A program made the translations under genes and the position numbers. A DNA stretch of 7,599 nucleotides from CAVVJA01 sp963801715. Lineage in GTDB: Bacteria; Actinomycetota; Actinomycetes; Mycobacteriales; Jatrophihabitantaceae. The notes beneath the pieces are model-generated. The model was not told the DNA's origin. It saw nothing but the letters and a program-made list of their open reading frames with translations, and ran no database searches. Location: NCBI GenBank assembly GCA_963801715.1, contig CAWDGB010000026.1, positions 1-7,599 of the forward strand, read 5' to 3'. Position 1 is the stretch's first letter, and each line of letters starts with the position of its first letter. This document shows positions 1 to 4,823 of this stretch, one piece after another.

Positions 1-123
1 CTGGCCCTCTATGACATGGTGAAGGCCGTGGACCGCGCGGCTCAGCTGACTGATATTCGGCTGGTGCACAAGTCTGGCGGCAGGAGCGGTGAGTGGAGTC
101 GCCCAGGTGAGGCGTCCACGTGA
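1..123 (+). CDS. moaC: Cyclic pyranopterin monophosphate synthase MoaC, C-terminal fragment
   Basis: The window opens inside this gene. The reading frame from base 1 gives 40 residues ending at TGA 121-123, and the start lies outside. The fragment carries LALYDMVKAVDRA, then LTDIRLVHKSGGRSG. This is the conserved C-terminal end of MoaC (Y-D-M-x-K-A-x-D followed by a V/I-R-L-x-x-K-S-G-G segment). MoaC works in the cytoplasm with the radical-SAM enzyme MoaA. It converts the GTP-derived intermediate to cyclic pyranopterin monophosphate, the first step of molybdenum cofactor synthesis. The stop codon shares bases with the GTG start of mog (GTGA, 120-123), so the two are very probably translated in a coupled way. 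Only the tail is visible, so catalytic residues cannot be checked. Confidence 0.9.
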   Translation: MALYDMVKAVDRAAQLTDIRLVHKSGGRSGEWSRPGEAST

Positions 124-611
124 CTTCAGCGGCGGTCATCACCTGCTCGAATCGGTCAGCGGTTGGCGAAAGGCCGGATGACTCCGGCGACCTGTTGCGC
201 GTCTTGTTAGAGGACGCGGGCGCGGTCGTCGTGCATCGGGAGGTTGTCCCTGACGAGATCGAAGCTATCCAGCGGGCAATCGGCAGTGCCTTAAGGTCCG
301 GCGCCGACGTCGTGCTAACCACGGGCGGTACCGGGCTGACGCCGACGGACGTCACGCCAGAGGCGGTACGTCCGCTCCTAGATCGTGAGGTGCCCGGCAT
401 CGCGGAGGCGCTGCGCCTGGTGTCACGTGACGTGGTGCCTACGTCCGTTTTGTCGCGTGGAGTGGCCGGGACAATGGGGCGGGCACTGATCGTGACCCTT
501 CCTGGCTCACCCGGAGGAGTACGAGACGGGATGAAAGTGCTGGTCCCATTGCTCGACCATGCGGTCGAGCAAATAGCCGGTGGGGATCACCATCACGGAG
601 GTGGACTGTGA
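120..611 (+). CDS. mog: Molybdopterin adenylyltransferase, MogA/MoaB family
   Basis: This encodes 163 residues, the usual length for a stand-alone MogA/MoaB domain. The family activates molybdopterin by adenylylation (MPT-AMP) before metal insertion. Visible family motifs are TTGGTGLTPTD (about residues 67-77, the MPT-binding loop), PGIAEALR (92-99), LSRGVAG (111-117) and LPGSPGG (127-133). The GTG start at 120 overlaps the moaC stop and has an AGGTGAGG-like Shine-Dalgarno a few bases upstream, inside moaC. The stop (609-611) overlaps the GTG of moaE, again as GTGA. The C-terminus is His/Gly rich (GGDHHHGGGL). Part of that tail is encoded by the ribosome-binding site of moaE, so it need not be functional. 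MogA and MoaB sub-types are not separable here with certainty, but an MPT adenylyltransferase role in a Moco operon is well supported. Confidence 0.92.
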   Translation: MTSAAVITCSNRSAVGERPDDSGDLLRVLLEDAGAVVVHREVVPDEIEAIQRAIGSALRSGADVVLTTGGTGLTPTDVTPEAVRPLLDREVPGIAEALRLVSRDVVPTSVLSRGVAGTMGRALIVTLPGSPGGVRDGMKVLVPLLDHAVEQIAGGDHHHGGGL

Positions 612-1033
612 CAACGGCAGTGCGCCTCGTCACTCTCTCGACGGAGCAGCTCGATGTCGCGGCCCATGAGCGCGCTGTGGCGCGGTCCGGCGCTGGGGCA
701 CAGGTCGTGTTCTGTGGAGTCGTCCGTGATGTCGATGACGGACGGCCTGTGGTCGAGCTGGAGTACGAGGCACATCCCAGTGCACAGGACGTCCTTCGGG
801 AACTAGCCGATCAATTCGCCAGCGAGCCCCAGGTCGAGGCGTTGGCGGTCAGCCATCGCGTCGGGCGGGTTGCCGTAGGCGATGTGGCACTGGTAGCTGC
901 CGTGAGTACCGCGCATCGCCGTGAGGCATTCGACATTTGTGCCCGTCTGGTCGATGAGATCAAGCATCGGCTTCCGATCTGGAAGCGGCAGGTCTTCGCC
1001 GACGGCACCGACGAGTGGGTCAATTGCCCATAG
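608..1033 (+). CDS. moaE: Molybdopterin synthase catalytic (large) subunit MoaE
   Basis: This encodes 141 residues, normal for MoaE. The protein pairs with thiocarboxylated MoaD and transfers two sulfurs to cPMP to make molybdopterin. Recognisable family segments are FCGVVRD (35-41), LEYEAHPSAQ (51-60), HRVGRVAVGD (83-92) and AHRREAF (102-108). The C-terminal active-site stretch is DEIKHRLPIWKRQ (116-128), with the two lysines expected in the active site (K119, K126). The GTG start at 608 overlaps the mog stop and is preceded by GGAGGT at 597-602, a strong ribosome-binding site. It is the last gene of the plus-strand moaC-mog-moaE operon. The stop at 1031-1033 lies in the first arm of a possible hairpin. 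Its partner gene moaD is not next in the operon but on the opposite strand just beyond. Confidence 0.95.
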   Translation: MTTAVRLVTLSTEQLDVAAHERAVARSGAGAQVVFCGVVRDVDDGRPVVELEYEAHPSAQDVLRELADQFASEPQVEALAVSHRVGRVAVGDVALVAAVSTAHRREAFDICARLVDEIKHRLPIWKRQVFADGTDEWVNCP

Positions 1034-1059
1034 AGTCGGCTGCCGATGATCGGCCTCTA
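1031..1059. terminator. Possible terminator hairpin between convergent moaE and moaD
   Basis: TAGAG (1031-1035) pairs with CTCTA (1055-1059) and GCCG (1042-1045) with CGGC (1051-1054), leaving a 6-nt bulge and a 5-nt loop. It overlaps the moaE stop and sits between two converging genes, where a bidirectional terminator is expected. There is no T tract, as is common in high-GC actinobacteria. This is a visual call without a computed folding energy. Confidence 0.35.
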
Positions 1060-1113
1060 GTAGTCAGCTACGACATCACGGACGTCGCCGATGGCGATAC
1101 AACCCCTGGCTGA

Positions 1114-1347
1114 TCAGCCACCTGCGAATGGCGGTAGCACGTCGACAACGGCACCATCGGGAATCGCGTCCTCGGCCGCGTGGGTGCGGCCATCAACAAG
1201 AAACGAGGATGCCGCAACTAGCGTAGACAGTTCCGGTCGTGCCACTAAGTCGATGCGCAGCTCGTGCAAGGTTCGAGCCGATGACAATTCTTCGGCGTGC
1301 CCGGCTGCCCGCCGGGCACCCGCCCAGAATCGAACGGTCACACTCAC
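1114..1347 (-). CDS. moaD: Molybdopterin synthase sulfur carrier (small) subunit MoaD
   Basis: This encodes 77 residues of a beta-grasp, ubiquitin-like sulfur carrier. The sequence begins MSVTVRFWAGARRAAG and ends DVLPPFAGG. The typical MoaD C-terminus 'LPPFAGG' with a terminal Gly-Gly is where the thiocarboxylate forms. The start is GTG at 1347. A second in-frame GTG two codons later is an alternative start. No good Shine-Dalgarno is seen, but the start is only 11 nt after the stop of the upstream gene (1359-1820), so translation may be coupled. MoaD works with MoaE (608-1033), which lies on the other strand and converges on it. The pair is therefore split between two transcription units although the genes are neighbours. 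The VDG segment in the middle and the high Ala/Arg content are ordinary for the family. Confidence 0.9.
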   Translation of the reverse strand: MSVTVRFWAGARRAAGHAEELSSARTLHELRIDLVARPELSTLVAASSFLVDGRTHAAEDAIPDGAVVDVLPPFAGG

Positions 1348-1358
1348 TAGATCGCGGC

Positions 1359-1820
1359 TCAGCCCTGCTCATCGGGCGTAGCGGGCTGGTCCTTAGCAGC
1401 AGCGTGGTTGTCGGGCTGGTGTCCCCGCTCGAGCATCTGCCCGAGCTTGTCAGTGACCGACTTGATCTTGTCTGAATACTTACCGCGGGTCGCCCGGTCG
1501 AGTGCTCCCGAAGCACTCTCGACGCCGAGCGCGGCGGCTCCGCCGGCCTTGCCGGCGAACTCGCTTGCCTTGCCCGCCGCCTGGTTAGCTACCGGGCCGG
1601 CCTTTTCCTTCAGACCGCCGGCGCGCTCCTTGGCCTGATCCAAATAGGGGCCGGCCTTCTCTCGCAGTTGTTCCAGCCGCTGCTTGGCCTGGTCGGTGAG
1701 CTCGCTGGCCTTCGCCTTGGCCTGATCGGCGCCGCCCCCGCTCGCCTTTCCCGCCGCGCTGCTTCCGTCGCCGCTGGTCACGTCGATCAACTCCTCATCG
1801 CTAGGGCCTGACAGTGACAT
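1359..1820 (-). CDS. Ala/Lys-rich protein with 11-residue LEA-like repeats; C-terminus resembles Rv0909-type antitoxins
   Basis: This encodes 153 hydrophilic residues with no Cys, no Trp, no signal peptide and no membrane segment. About residues 34-99 fall into consecutive 11-residue units, most starting A-K/G (AKAKASELTDQ, AKQRLEQLREK, AGPYLDQAKER, AGGLKEKAGPV, ANQAAGKASEF). That is the periodicity of group-3 LEA / apolipoprotein-like amphipathic helices. After it, ALDRATRGKYSDKIKSVTDK resembles the 'T-x-GKYSD-x-I' segment of small actinobacterial proteins annotated as Rv0909/MT0933-type antitoxins. No SRPBCC toxin gene of the Rv0910 type is beside it, so an antitoxin role is not supported here. 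The tail is polar. The ATG at 1820 is the first in the frame but has only a weak ribosome-binding site. It precedes moaD by 11 nt and diverges from the small gene at 1883. A protective or stress role is only inferred from composition. Confidence 0.75.
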   Translation of the reverse strand: MSLSGPSDEELIDVTSGDGSSAAGKASGGGADQAKAKASELTDQAKQRLEQLREKAGPYLDQAKERAGGLKEKAGPVANQAAGKASEFAGKAGGAAALGVESASGALDRATRGKYSDKIKSVTDKLGQMLERGHQPDNHAAAKDQPATPDEQG

Positions 1821-1868
1821 CCAATCACCCGAAGCGCCTGACCTACCACGAGTGGGCGGTGCCGCGCC

Positions 1869-1877
1869 GAGAGGGGA
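1869..1877 (+). promoter_or_regulatory. Ribosome-binding site that sets the start at ATG 1883
   Basis: GAGAGGGGA lies 5 nt ahead of ATG 1883. It favours that ATG over the GTG at 1814, which opens the same frame further upstream and would overlap the divergent gene. Confidence 0.6.
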
Positions 1878-1882
1878 ACACT

Positions 1883-2065
1883 ATGGTCGTGGATTCTGGC
1901 CGAAAGGGTGACGATCGGTGCGAGAAACCATCCTCATCCTCGGATGCTCCGGTCCTCCCGGACATCACCACCGACGAGCGATCGGTCGGTTGGGGAGACG
2001 ACCCAGAGGAGCAGGAGCGGGACGGGGAGTGGTACAGGCGAGAGCGCCCGCCGCATCACGAGTGA
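1883..2065 (+). CDS. Small acidic hydrophilic protein, conserved-looking C-terminus, function unknown
   Basis: This encodes 60 residues from ATG 1883, chosen for its GA-rich Shine-Dalgarno. The protein begins MVVDSGRKGDD. A Ser-rich stretch is followed by VLPDITTDERSVGWGDDPEE, and it ends EWYRRERPPHHE. The pattern LPD-x-T-x-D-E-x-x-V-GWG followed by R-RERPPHH at the very end is, to my recollection, shared by a group of short uncharacterised actinobacterial proteins, which is the main reason to call it a real gene. There is no membrane segment, no Cys and no recognisable domain. The two conserved-looking blocks joined by a charged linker suggest a short disordered or partner-binding peptide, but this is inference. 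It is divergent from the LEA-like gene and convergent with the SAF-domain gene, 20 nt away. Confidence 0.65.
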   Translation: MVVDSGRKGDDRCEKPSSSSDAPVLPDITTDERSVGWGDDPEEQERDGEWYRRERPPHHE

Positions 2066-2085
2066 GAACTCGCCTGATCGGTGTC

Positions 2086-2733
2086 CTACGGCGGGCCCCG
2101 CACGAGAGCAACGAGGGGCCCGGACGTTTCCGTCGCTATGCGCGCCGCGACGTCCGGCCGAGCCGCGACGATGATGGTTGTGGACGCCGTCGGACTCGGC
2201 CCATCGTCGGGTGGGAGCACGGCCAGAACCAGGACCTGATCGGCGACGACGTGGGCCGGCCCTTTGGATGTCGCACTATCGGCGGCTGGCGCGATCAGGT
2301 CAGCTCGATTGCCGGGGTGCACAAACGTTGTTGAGCCGGCGGATACCGGTGCTGGGGTCGCTATGAACCCGTTGGGCAGACCGGCGGCGAGATCGGGCCC
2401 GGCGAGGCGGGTTCGAGTCACCGCCTCGCCGGAGCGAGTGGGGCCAGCCAAGCGCTGGCCGGTGAGATCCGAGGTGCGGACAAACGCACCGGCGGGACGC
2501 AACTCGGTCGGCCACGCAACAACGCGCAGCTGGTCAGCTCGCAGGACTGTGCCGACCGCGAGGTCAGCCGATGAAACGACGACCGGCGTCGTGGGTACGC
2601 GAACCGCCGCCGGCGCGGCTGCGCGGTCCGTAAGCGCCGCACCAGCCGCGAGCAACAGAAACGTCAGCGCGATGATTCGGCGTGGCCAGCCGCTCAGACG
2701 TGCAGCTAGATCCGCGAGCCGGGAGAACCTCAT
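2086..2733 (-). CDS. Membrane-anchored SAF-domain protein (CpaB/RcpC-like)
   Basis: This encodes 215 residues from ATG 2733. An upstream ATG at 2838 would add 35 residues without membrane or domain character, across the region holding a DnaA-box-like site. Order: basic N-terminus (WPRR at 16-19), one hydrophobic helix (about 20-35, RIIALTFLLLAAGAALT), and a linker. A SAF-like domain follows (about 50-110: VVVSSADLAVGTVLRADQLRVV, then a 'TGQRLAGPTRSGEAVTRTRL' part). The last part contains VHPGNRADLIA (138-148), like the V-x-P-G-x-R-V-D-V segment of Flp pilus assembly proteins CpaB/RcpC. In CpaB the domain acts periplasmically in pilus assembly. No other tad/flp gene is here, so that role is not implied. 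A similar-sized gene lies next to the Ruc gene in M. tuberculosis (Rv0990c next to Rv0991c, from memory). A bound ligand is unknown. Confidence 0.8.
   Translation of the reverse strand: MRFSRLADLAARLSGWPRRIIALTFLLLAAGAALTDRAAAPAAVRVPTTPVVVSSADLAVGTVLRADQLRVVAWPTELRPAGAFVRTSDLTGQRLAGPTRSGEAVTRTRLAGPDLAAGLPNGFIATPAPVSAGSTTFVHPGNRADLIAPAADSATSKGPAHVVADQVLVLAVLPPDDGPSPTASTTIIVAARPDVAARIATETSGPLVALVRGPP
2092..2122. terminator. Perfect 8-bp GC inverted repeat, possible bidirectional terminator
   Basis: CGGGCCCC (2092-2099) and GGGGCCCG (2115-2122) are exact inverted repeats around a 15-nt loop. The hairpin starts 27 nt after the stop of the small plus-strand gene and lies within the last codons of the convergent SAF-domain gene. 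That placement suits termination of the plus transcript. It has no long T run, only TTT shortly after. It might also reflect coding constraint (the C-terminal RGPP). Confidence 0.4.
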
Positions 2734-2782
2734 GGCCAAAAGGTAGGTCGGGCGGCCTAGCCACGGTTGATGGCGCAGCGGT

Positions 2783-2811
2783 CTGTGGATAACCGGGTAG
2801 TTCGTCCACAG
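2783..2811. promoter_or_regulatory. DnaA-box-like site within an inverted repeat upstream of the SAF gene
   Basis: TGTGGATAA at 2784-2792 is the exact complement of the consensus DnaA box TTATCCACA. An opposed partial box, TCGTCCACA, lies at 2802-2810. Together CTGTGGA (2783-2789) and TCCACAG (2805-2811) make a perfect 7-bp inverted repeat with a 15-nt spacer. The site is about 50-80 nt upstream of the SAF-gene ATG, a place for a promoter operator. A replication origin is unlikely because there is no box cluster or AT-rich stretch. Confidence 0.4.
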
Positions 2812-2885
2812 GTCCCTTTTCGTCGGGACCGCGATCAATCTCGGCGTTACGTTCGGTCGCGTGTCTCTTCGATTACAACGCGAGT

Positions 2886-3281
2886 TCAGGCGGTCGCTGC
2901 GGTCTTGGCCGCGCTGCCTGAACCAGCGGAACGTGCCGATCCGGAGTCGGGCGGCGACGAACGCGACTTGCCATTCGATGAACCACTTGAATCGGTCGCC
3001 GCCGCTGTGTCGGATTTCGACGACGACTCCGAACCGCCTGCGTCGGTCTTGGTCGCCTCGCGGTCACCGGACTTGTGGCCATTTGCGGCTGTCTTCTCAG
3101 CGCGACTGTCGGTGCGGTAGAAGCCGGAGCCCTTGAACACCACACCAACGGACCCGTATACCTTCCGAACCGGCTGACCGCAGACTGGACATTCCGTCAC
3201 CGATGGGTCGACAAACGACTGCACGAGCTCGAACCGGTTGCCGCACGAGGTGTTCGTGCACGCGTACTGATAGGTGGGCAT
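2886..3281 (-). CDS. Ruc/FmdB-family zinc-ribbon protein with disordered tail (redox-regulated chaperone type)
   Basis: This encodes 131 residues from ATG 3281. That start gives the family N-terminus MPTYQYAC, and a GGAGGA lies 10 nt upstream; an in-frame ATG at 3302 is less likely. The zinc ribbon covers about residues 1-60 with Cys 8, 13, 31 and 34 (CPVCG), followed by the family signature SVGVVFKGSGFYRTDSR (44-60). Residues 61-131 are a low-complexity Ser/Ala/Gly/Asp/Lys tail, expected to be disordered. M. tuberculosis Ruc (Rv0991c) has the same build. It is a zinc-binding protein whose cysteines are oxidised under stress, turning it into a holdase that works with DnaK. A CIRCE operator just upstream supports heat-shock control here. 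The first Cys pair is CX4C rather than the CX2C I recall as usual. The role is by family analogy. Confidence 0.87.
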   Translation of the reverse strand: MPTYQYACTNTSCGNRFELVQSFVDPSVTECPVCGQPVRKVYGSVGVVFKGSGFYRTDSRAEKTAANGHKSGDREATKTDAGGSESSSKSDTAAATDSSGSSNGKSRSSPPDSGSARSAGSGSAAKTAATA

Positions 3282-3291
3282 CGGCGCACGG

Positions 3292-3297
3292 TCCTCC
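3292..3297 (-). promoter_or_regulatory. Ribosome-binding site of the Ruc-type gene
   Basis: Read on the minus strand this is GGAGGA, 10 nt upstream of ATG 3281. It lies inside the longer reading frame that opens at ATG 3302, so it argues for the shorter protein starting MPTYQYAC. Confidence 0.6.
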
Positions 3298-3302
3298 GGC
3301 AA

Positions 3303-3329
3303 TTGGCACTCGACTACTGAGACTGCTAA
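3303..3329 (-). promoter_or_regulatory. CIRCE heat-shock operator (HrcA binding site)
   Basis: On the minus strand the arms are TTAGCAGTC and GAGTGCCAA separated by exactly 9 nt. The CIRCE consensus is TTAGCACTC-N9-GAGTGCTAA, so each arm matches at 8 of 9 positions. The element ends 21 nt before the ATG of the Ruc-type gene, in the expected 5' untranslated/promoter zone. HrcA represses groES/groEL-type genes through CIRCE, and the Ruc gene of M. tuberculosis is, from memory, reported to be heat induced. Here the operator would make the Ruc-type gene part of the HrcA regulon. Confidence 0.8.
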
Positions 3330-3376
3330 CCATGGTGCGGCATTCGGGTATTCCCCGTCCAGCAGGAACGGACGCT

Positions 3377-3916
3377 TCAGCCAGATATGTCATGCCATCC
3401 AGAGGGCAGGACGACAGAAGCGACCCGCACGTCCCAGTAATCGGCCGGCAGGCGTTCGACGAACTCGTCCTCGAACAGCAGGGCTGCTCGTGGAACTCCC
3501 GAGGCGATGCGACGCAGCACGCGATCGTAGGATCCGCCACCTCGACCGAGCCGGACCCCCATCCGATCGACCGCGAGTGCGGGAACGAGAACAGAATCGG
3601 CCGAGGCGATTCCCTCAGTGCCTAGCGCGGGCTCGTCCGAACGCCATTCGCGCCAGTCGAGGTCACGGTCGGGGAGCAGTACCGGGACTAACACGCGCAC
3701 GCCGAGCGTTGCCAACGAGCTCAGAAGTTGGGTCGAGCCTGGTTCGGTGCGCAACGGCTCGTATGCGGCGATGCAACCCCAGGCGGATTCGGCGCACCGA
3801 GTCACGACGTGCGCACATATGGCAGAGCGCGCTTCGGCAAGGTCGGCGGCTGATCGGGCGGACCGGGCCGCGAGATGGACGGCGCGCAACCTCTGCTTCT
3901 GTTGCGTGACGTCCAC
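3377..3916 (-). CDS. 5-formyltetrahydrofolate cyclo-ligase (methenyltetrahydrofolate synthetase)
   Basis: This cytoplasmic enzyme of folate metabolism uses ATP to cyclise 5-formyl-THF to 5,10-methenyl-THF. From GTG 3916 it has 179 residues, close to the family norm, starting MDVTQQKQRLR, which is a typical first helix. Family motifs are AYEPLRTEPGSTQLL (51-65, substrate-binding E and T/S), VLVPVLLPDRDLDW (75-88), DSVLVPALAVDRMGVRLGRGGGSYDR (107-132, the phosphate-binding LGxGxGxYDR loop; Ser replaces the common first Tyr) and WHD (174-176) near the end. GGGAG lies 10 nt before GTG 3916. An in-frame ATG at 3949 would add 11 residues but has its A/G-rich stretch directly against it, too close for good initiation. 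The Ruc-type gene follows on the same strand with its own CIRCE element. In mycobacteria the divergent neighbour is galU, which is not present here. Confidence 0.93.
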   Translation of the reverse strand: MDVTQQKQRLRAVHLAARSARSAADLAEARSAICAHVVTRCAESAWGCIAAYEPLRTEPGSTQLLSSLATLGVRVLVPVLLPDRDLDWREWRSDEPALGTEGIASADSVLVPALAVDRMGVRLGRGGGSYDRVLRRIASGVPRAALLFEDEFVERLPADYWDVRVASVVLPSGWHDISG

Positions 3917-3958
3917 AGCGCATAGTCTCCCGGAATCGCCTCGGCACATTCCCCCCTG

Positions 3959-4250
3959 ATCGCTACCCGTACACCGACGCTATTGCGGACTGTTACCAAG
4001 GAACTGTCGGCCCTGCAGACCGTGTTGCTGGGCACCCGAAATCGAAACGGCGTGTGGCAATTCGCTGACCAAGTGCCGCTGCGGGCTCGTCAACGGGTCA
4101 ACGCCGCGATCGGGCGGTGCTCGAGCCGCTGGCGTCGGTACCCAATCGCCTCGAAGTCCCACCCCAGCTACCAGTGATGCCCGAGCCCGACTCGGTGGGA
4201 CCGGCCGCCCGGGCGAGCCATCCGTCCAACCATGAAGGCCTGTTCTTGCC
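3959..4250 (+). pseudogene. Eroded C-terminal remnant of an EfeO-like (imelysin/M75-domain) iron-uptake protein
   Basis: There is no intact gene here. One frame (3962-4117) reads TPTLLRTVTKELSALQTVLL, then NGVWQFADQV and RARQRVNAAIGR. After a frame change at 4117 it continues VLEPLASVPNRL and runs to TGA 4249-4251. Joined, the pattern 'LL-x6-L-x-AL-x3-L ... dG-x-x-x-(Y/F) ... (Q/K)-x-V-(D/N)-A ... EPL-(S/A)-x-V' lines up, from memory, with the last ~55 residues of actinobacterial EfeO. Its end shares the ATGA (4250-4253 region) with the start of the EfeB-like remnant, the arrangement expected in an efeO-efeB operon. The N-terminal three quarters of efeO are missing, and the fragment abuts the 5' end of the cyclo-ligase gene. 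The alignment is mental and the match is divergent, so the identity is likely rather than certain. Confidence 0.5.
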
Positions 4251-4806
4251 ATGACAGTCAATCGCCGTGACTTCCTCAAGGCGCCGCCACCGGCGCAGCT
4301 GCACCGCGCTCACCGGCAGCGTGCTGGTCGGCGGCGTGCTGGTCGGCGGGGTACACCCGACACCGGCGCGAACCCCGACGATAACCATCGAGTCCGTTCC
4401 GTCGCACGGTGCCCATCAGCGCGGTGTGCTGACCCCAGCTCCGCCGACAAGCACGTCTACACGACCCTCGCCGCTTCGACATCGTCACCGGCACCACCGC
4501 GAGCACGTTCATCGACCTCATGCGCAACCTCACTGACCGGTCCGCTTCCTAACGTCCGGTGGAACGCCACCGAGTCTCGGCGTAGGCCAGCCGCCGTACG
4601 ACAGCGACGTGCTCGGGTCCGGAGATCCCGGCCGACGGCCGCACCGTCCCGGTGAGCGCCGGCTCGAGCCTGTTCGACCATCGGTTCGGCCTGGCAGGCC
4701 GTAGACCGGCGAAGCGACACACACCGAGGTCCTCCCGGCGACACCCCGAGATCGGTGCGAGTTCTCCCCGAGCTGCGGGATCATGTGCAGCAACGGCATT
4801 GAGACT
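4251..4806 (+). pseudogene. Frameshifted, truncated Tat-exported Dyp-type peroxidase (EfeB-like)
   Basis: Fragments in three frames read in order as the N-terminal part of a Dyp-type heme peroxidase. MTVNRRDFLK (4251-4280) is a Tat twin-arginine signal. AATGAAA (4283-4303) and ALTGSVLVGGVLVGG (from 4306) form its hydrophobic core. VPSHGAHQRGVLTPAP (to 4446) is the mature start. Then come DKHVYTTLAA (4446-4475), FDIVTGTTASTFIDLMRNL (from 4475, ending at TAA 4550), GGTPPSLGVGQPPYDSDVLG (4558-4617) and GPEIPADGRTVPVSAGSSLF with DHRFGLAGRRPA (4616-4711). At least six frame changes separate them, while the gene on each side is intact. Beyond 4711 similarity is weak. The later catalytic parts (the GxxDG region, the distal Arg and the heme-ligating His) are absent, so no active enzyme can be made. 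The EfeB-like sub-type is inferred from the Tat signal and the efeO-like fragment upstream. Confidence 0.8.
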
Positions 4807-4823
4807 GATGGGGGTATCACTGC

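Noticed and set aside
586..611. His-rich tail of Mog (DHHHGGGL) as a metal-binding site
   Set aside because: Part of the tail is encoded by the moaE ribosome-binding site and start region, so the composition may be a by-product of the overlap.
1918..2334. Plus-strand 138-residue frame spanning the end of the small gene and the SAF gene
   Set aside because: It overlaps both supported genes in another frame, is dominated by Arg/Gly, and has no motif.
2783..2811. Replication origin suggested by the DnaA-box pair
   Set aside because: There is only one exact box and one partial box, with no box cluster, no AT-rich unwinding element and no dnaA/dnaN/rpmH neighbours.
3274..3909. Plus-strand 211-residue frame over the cyclo-ligase gene
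   Set aside because: It is Arg-rich with no motif, and the opposite strand carries clear 5-FTHF cyclo-ligase motifs and a CIRCE element.
4251..4655. An apparently intact 134-residue Tat-signal protein starting MTVNRRDFLK
   Set aside because: Only the first 10 residues and DKHVYTTLAA fit the peroxidase. The rest of the frame is Arg/Pro-rich out-of-frame translation, while the matching fragments continue in the other two frames.
3959..4806. Sequencing or assembly error as the cause of the broken frames
   Set aside because: The genes on both sides are intact over kilobases and the frame changes cluster only here. The ends of both genes are also missing, which points to real decay. It cannot be fully excluded without reads.
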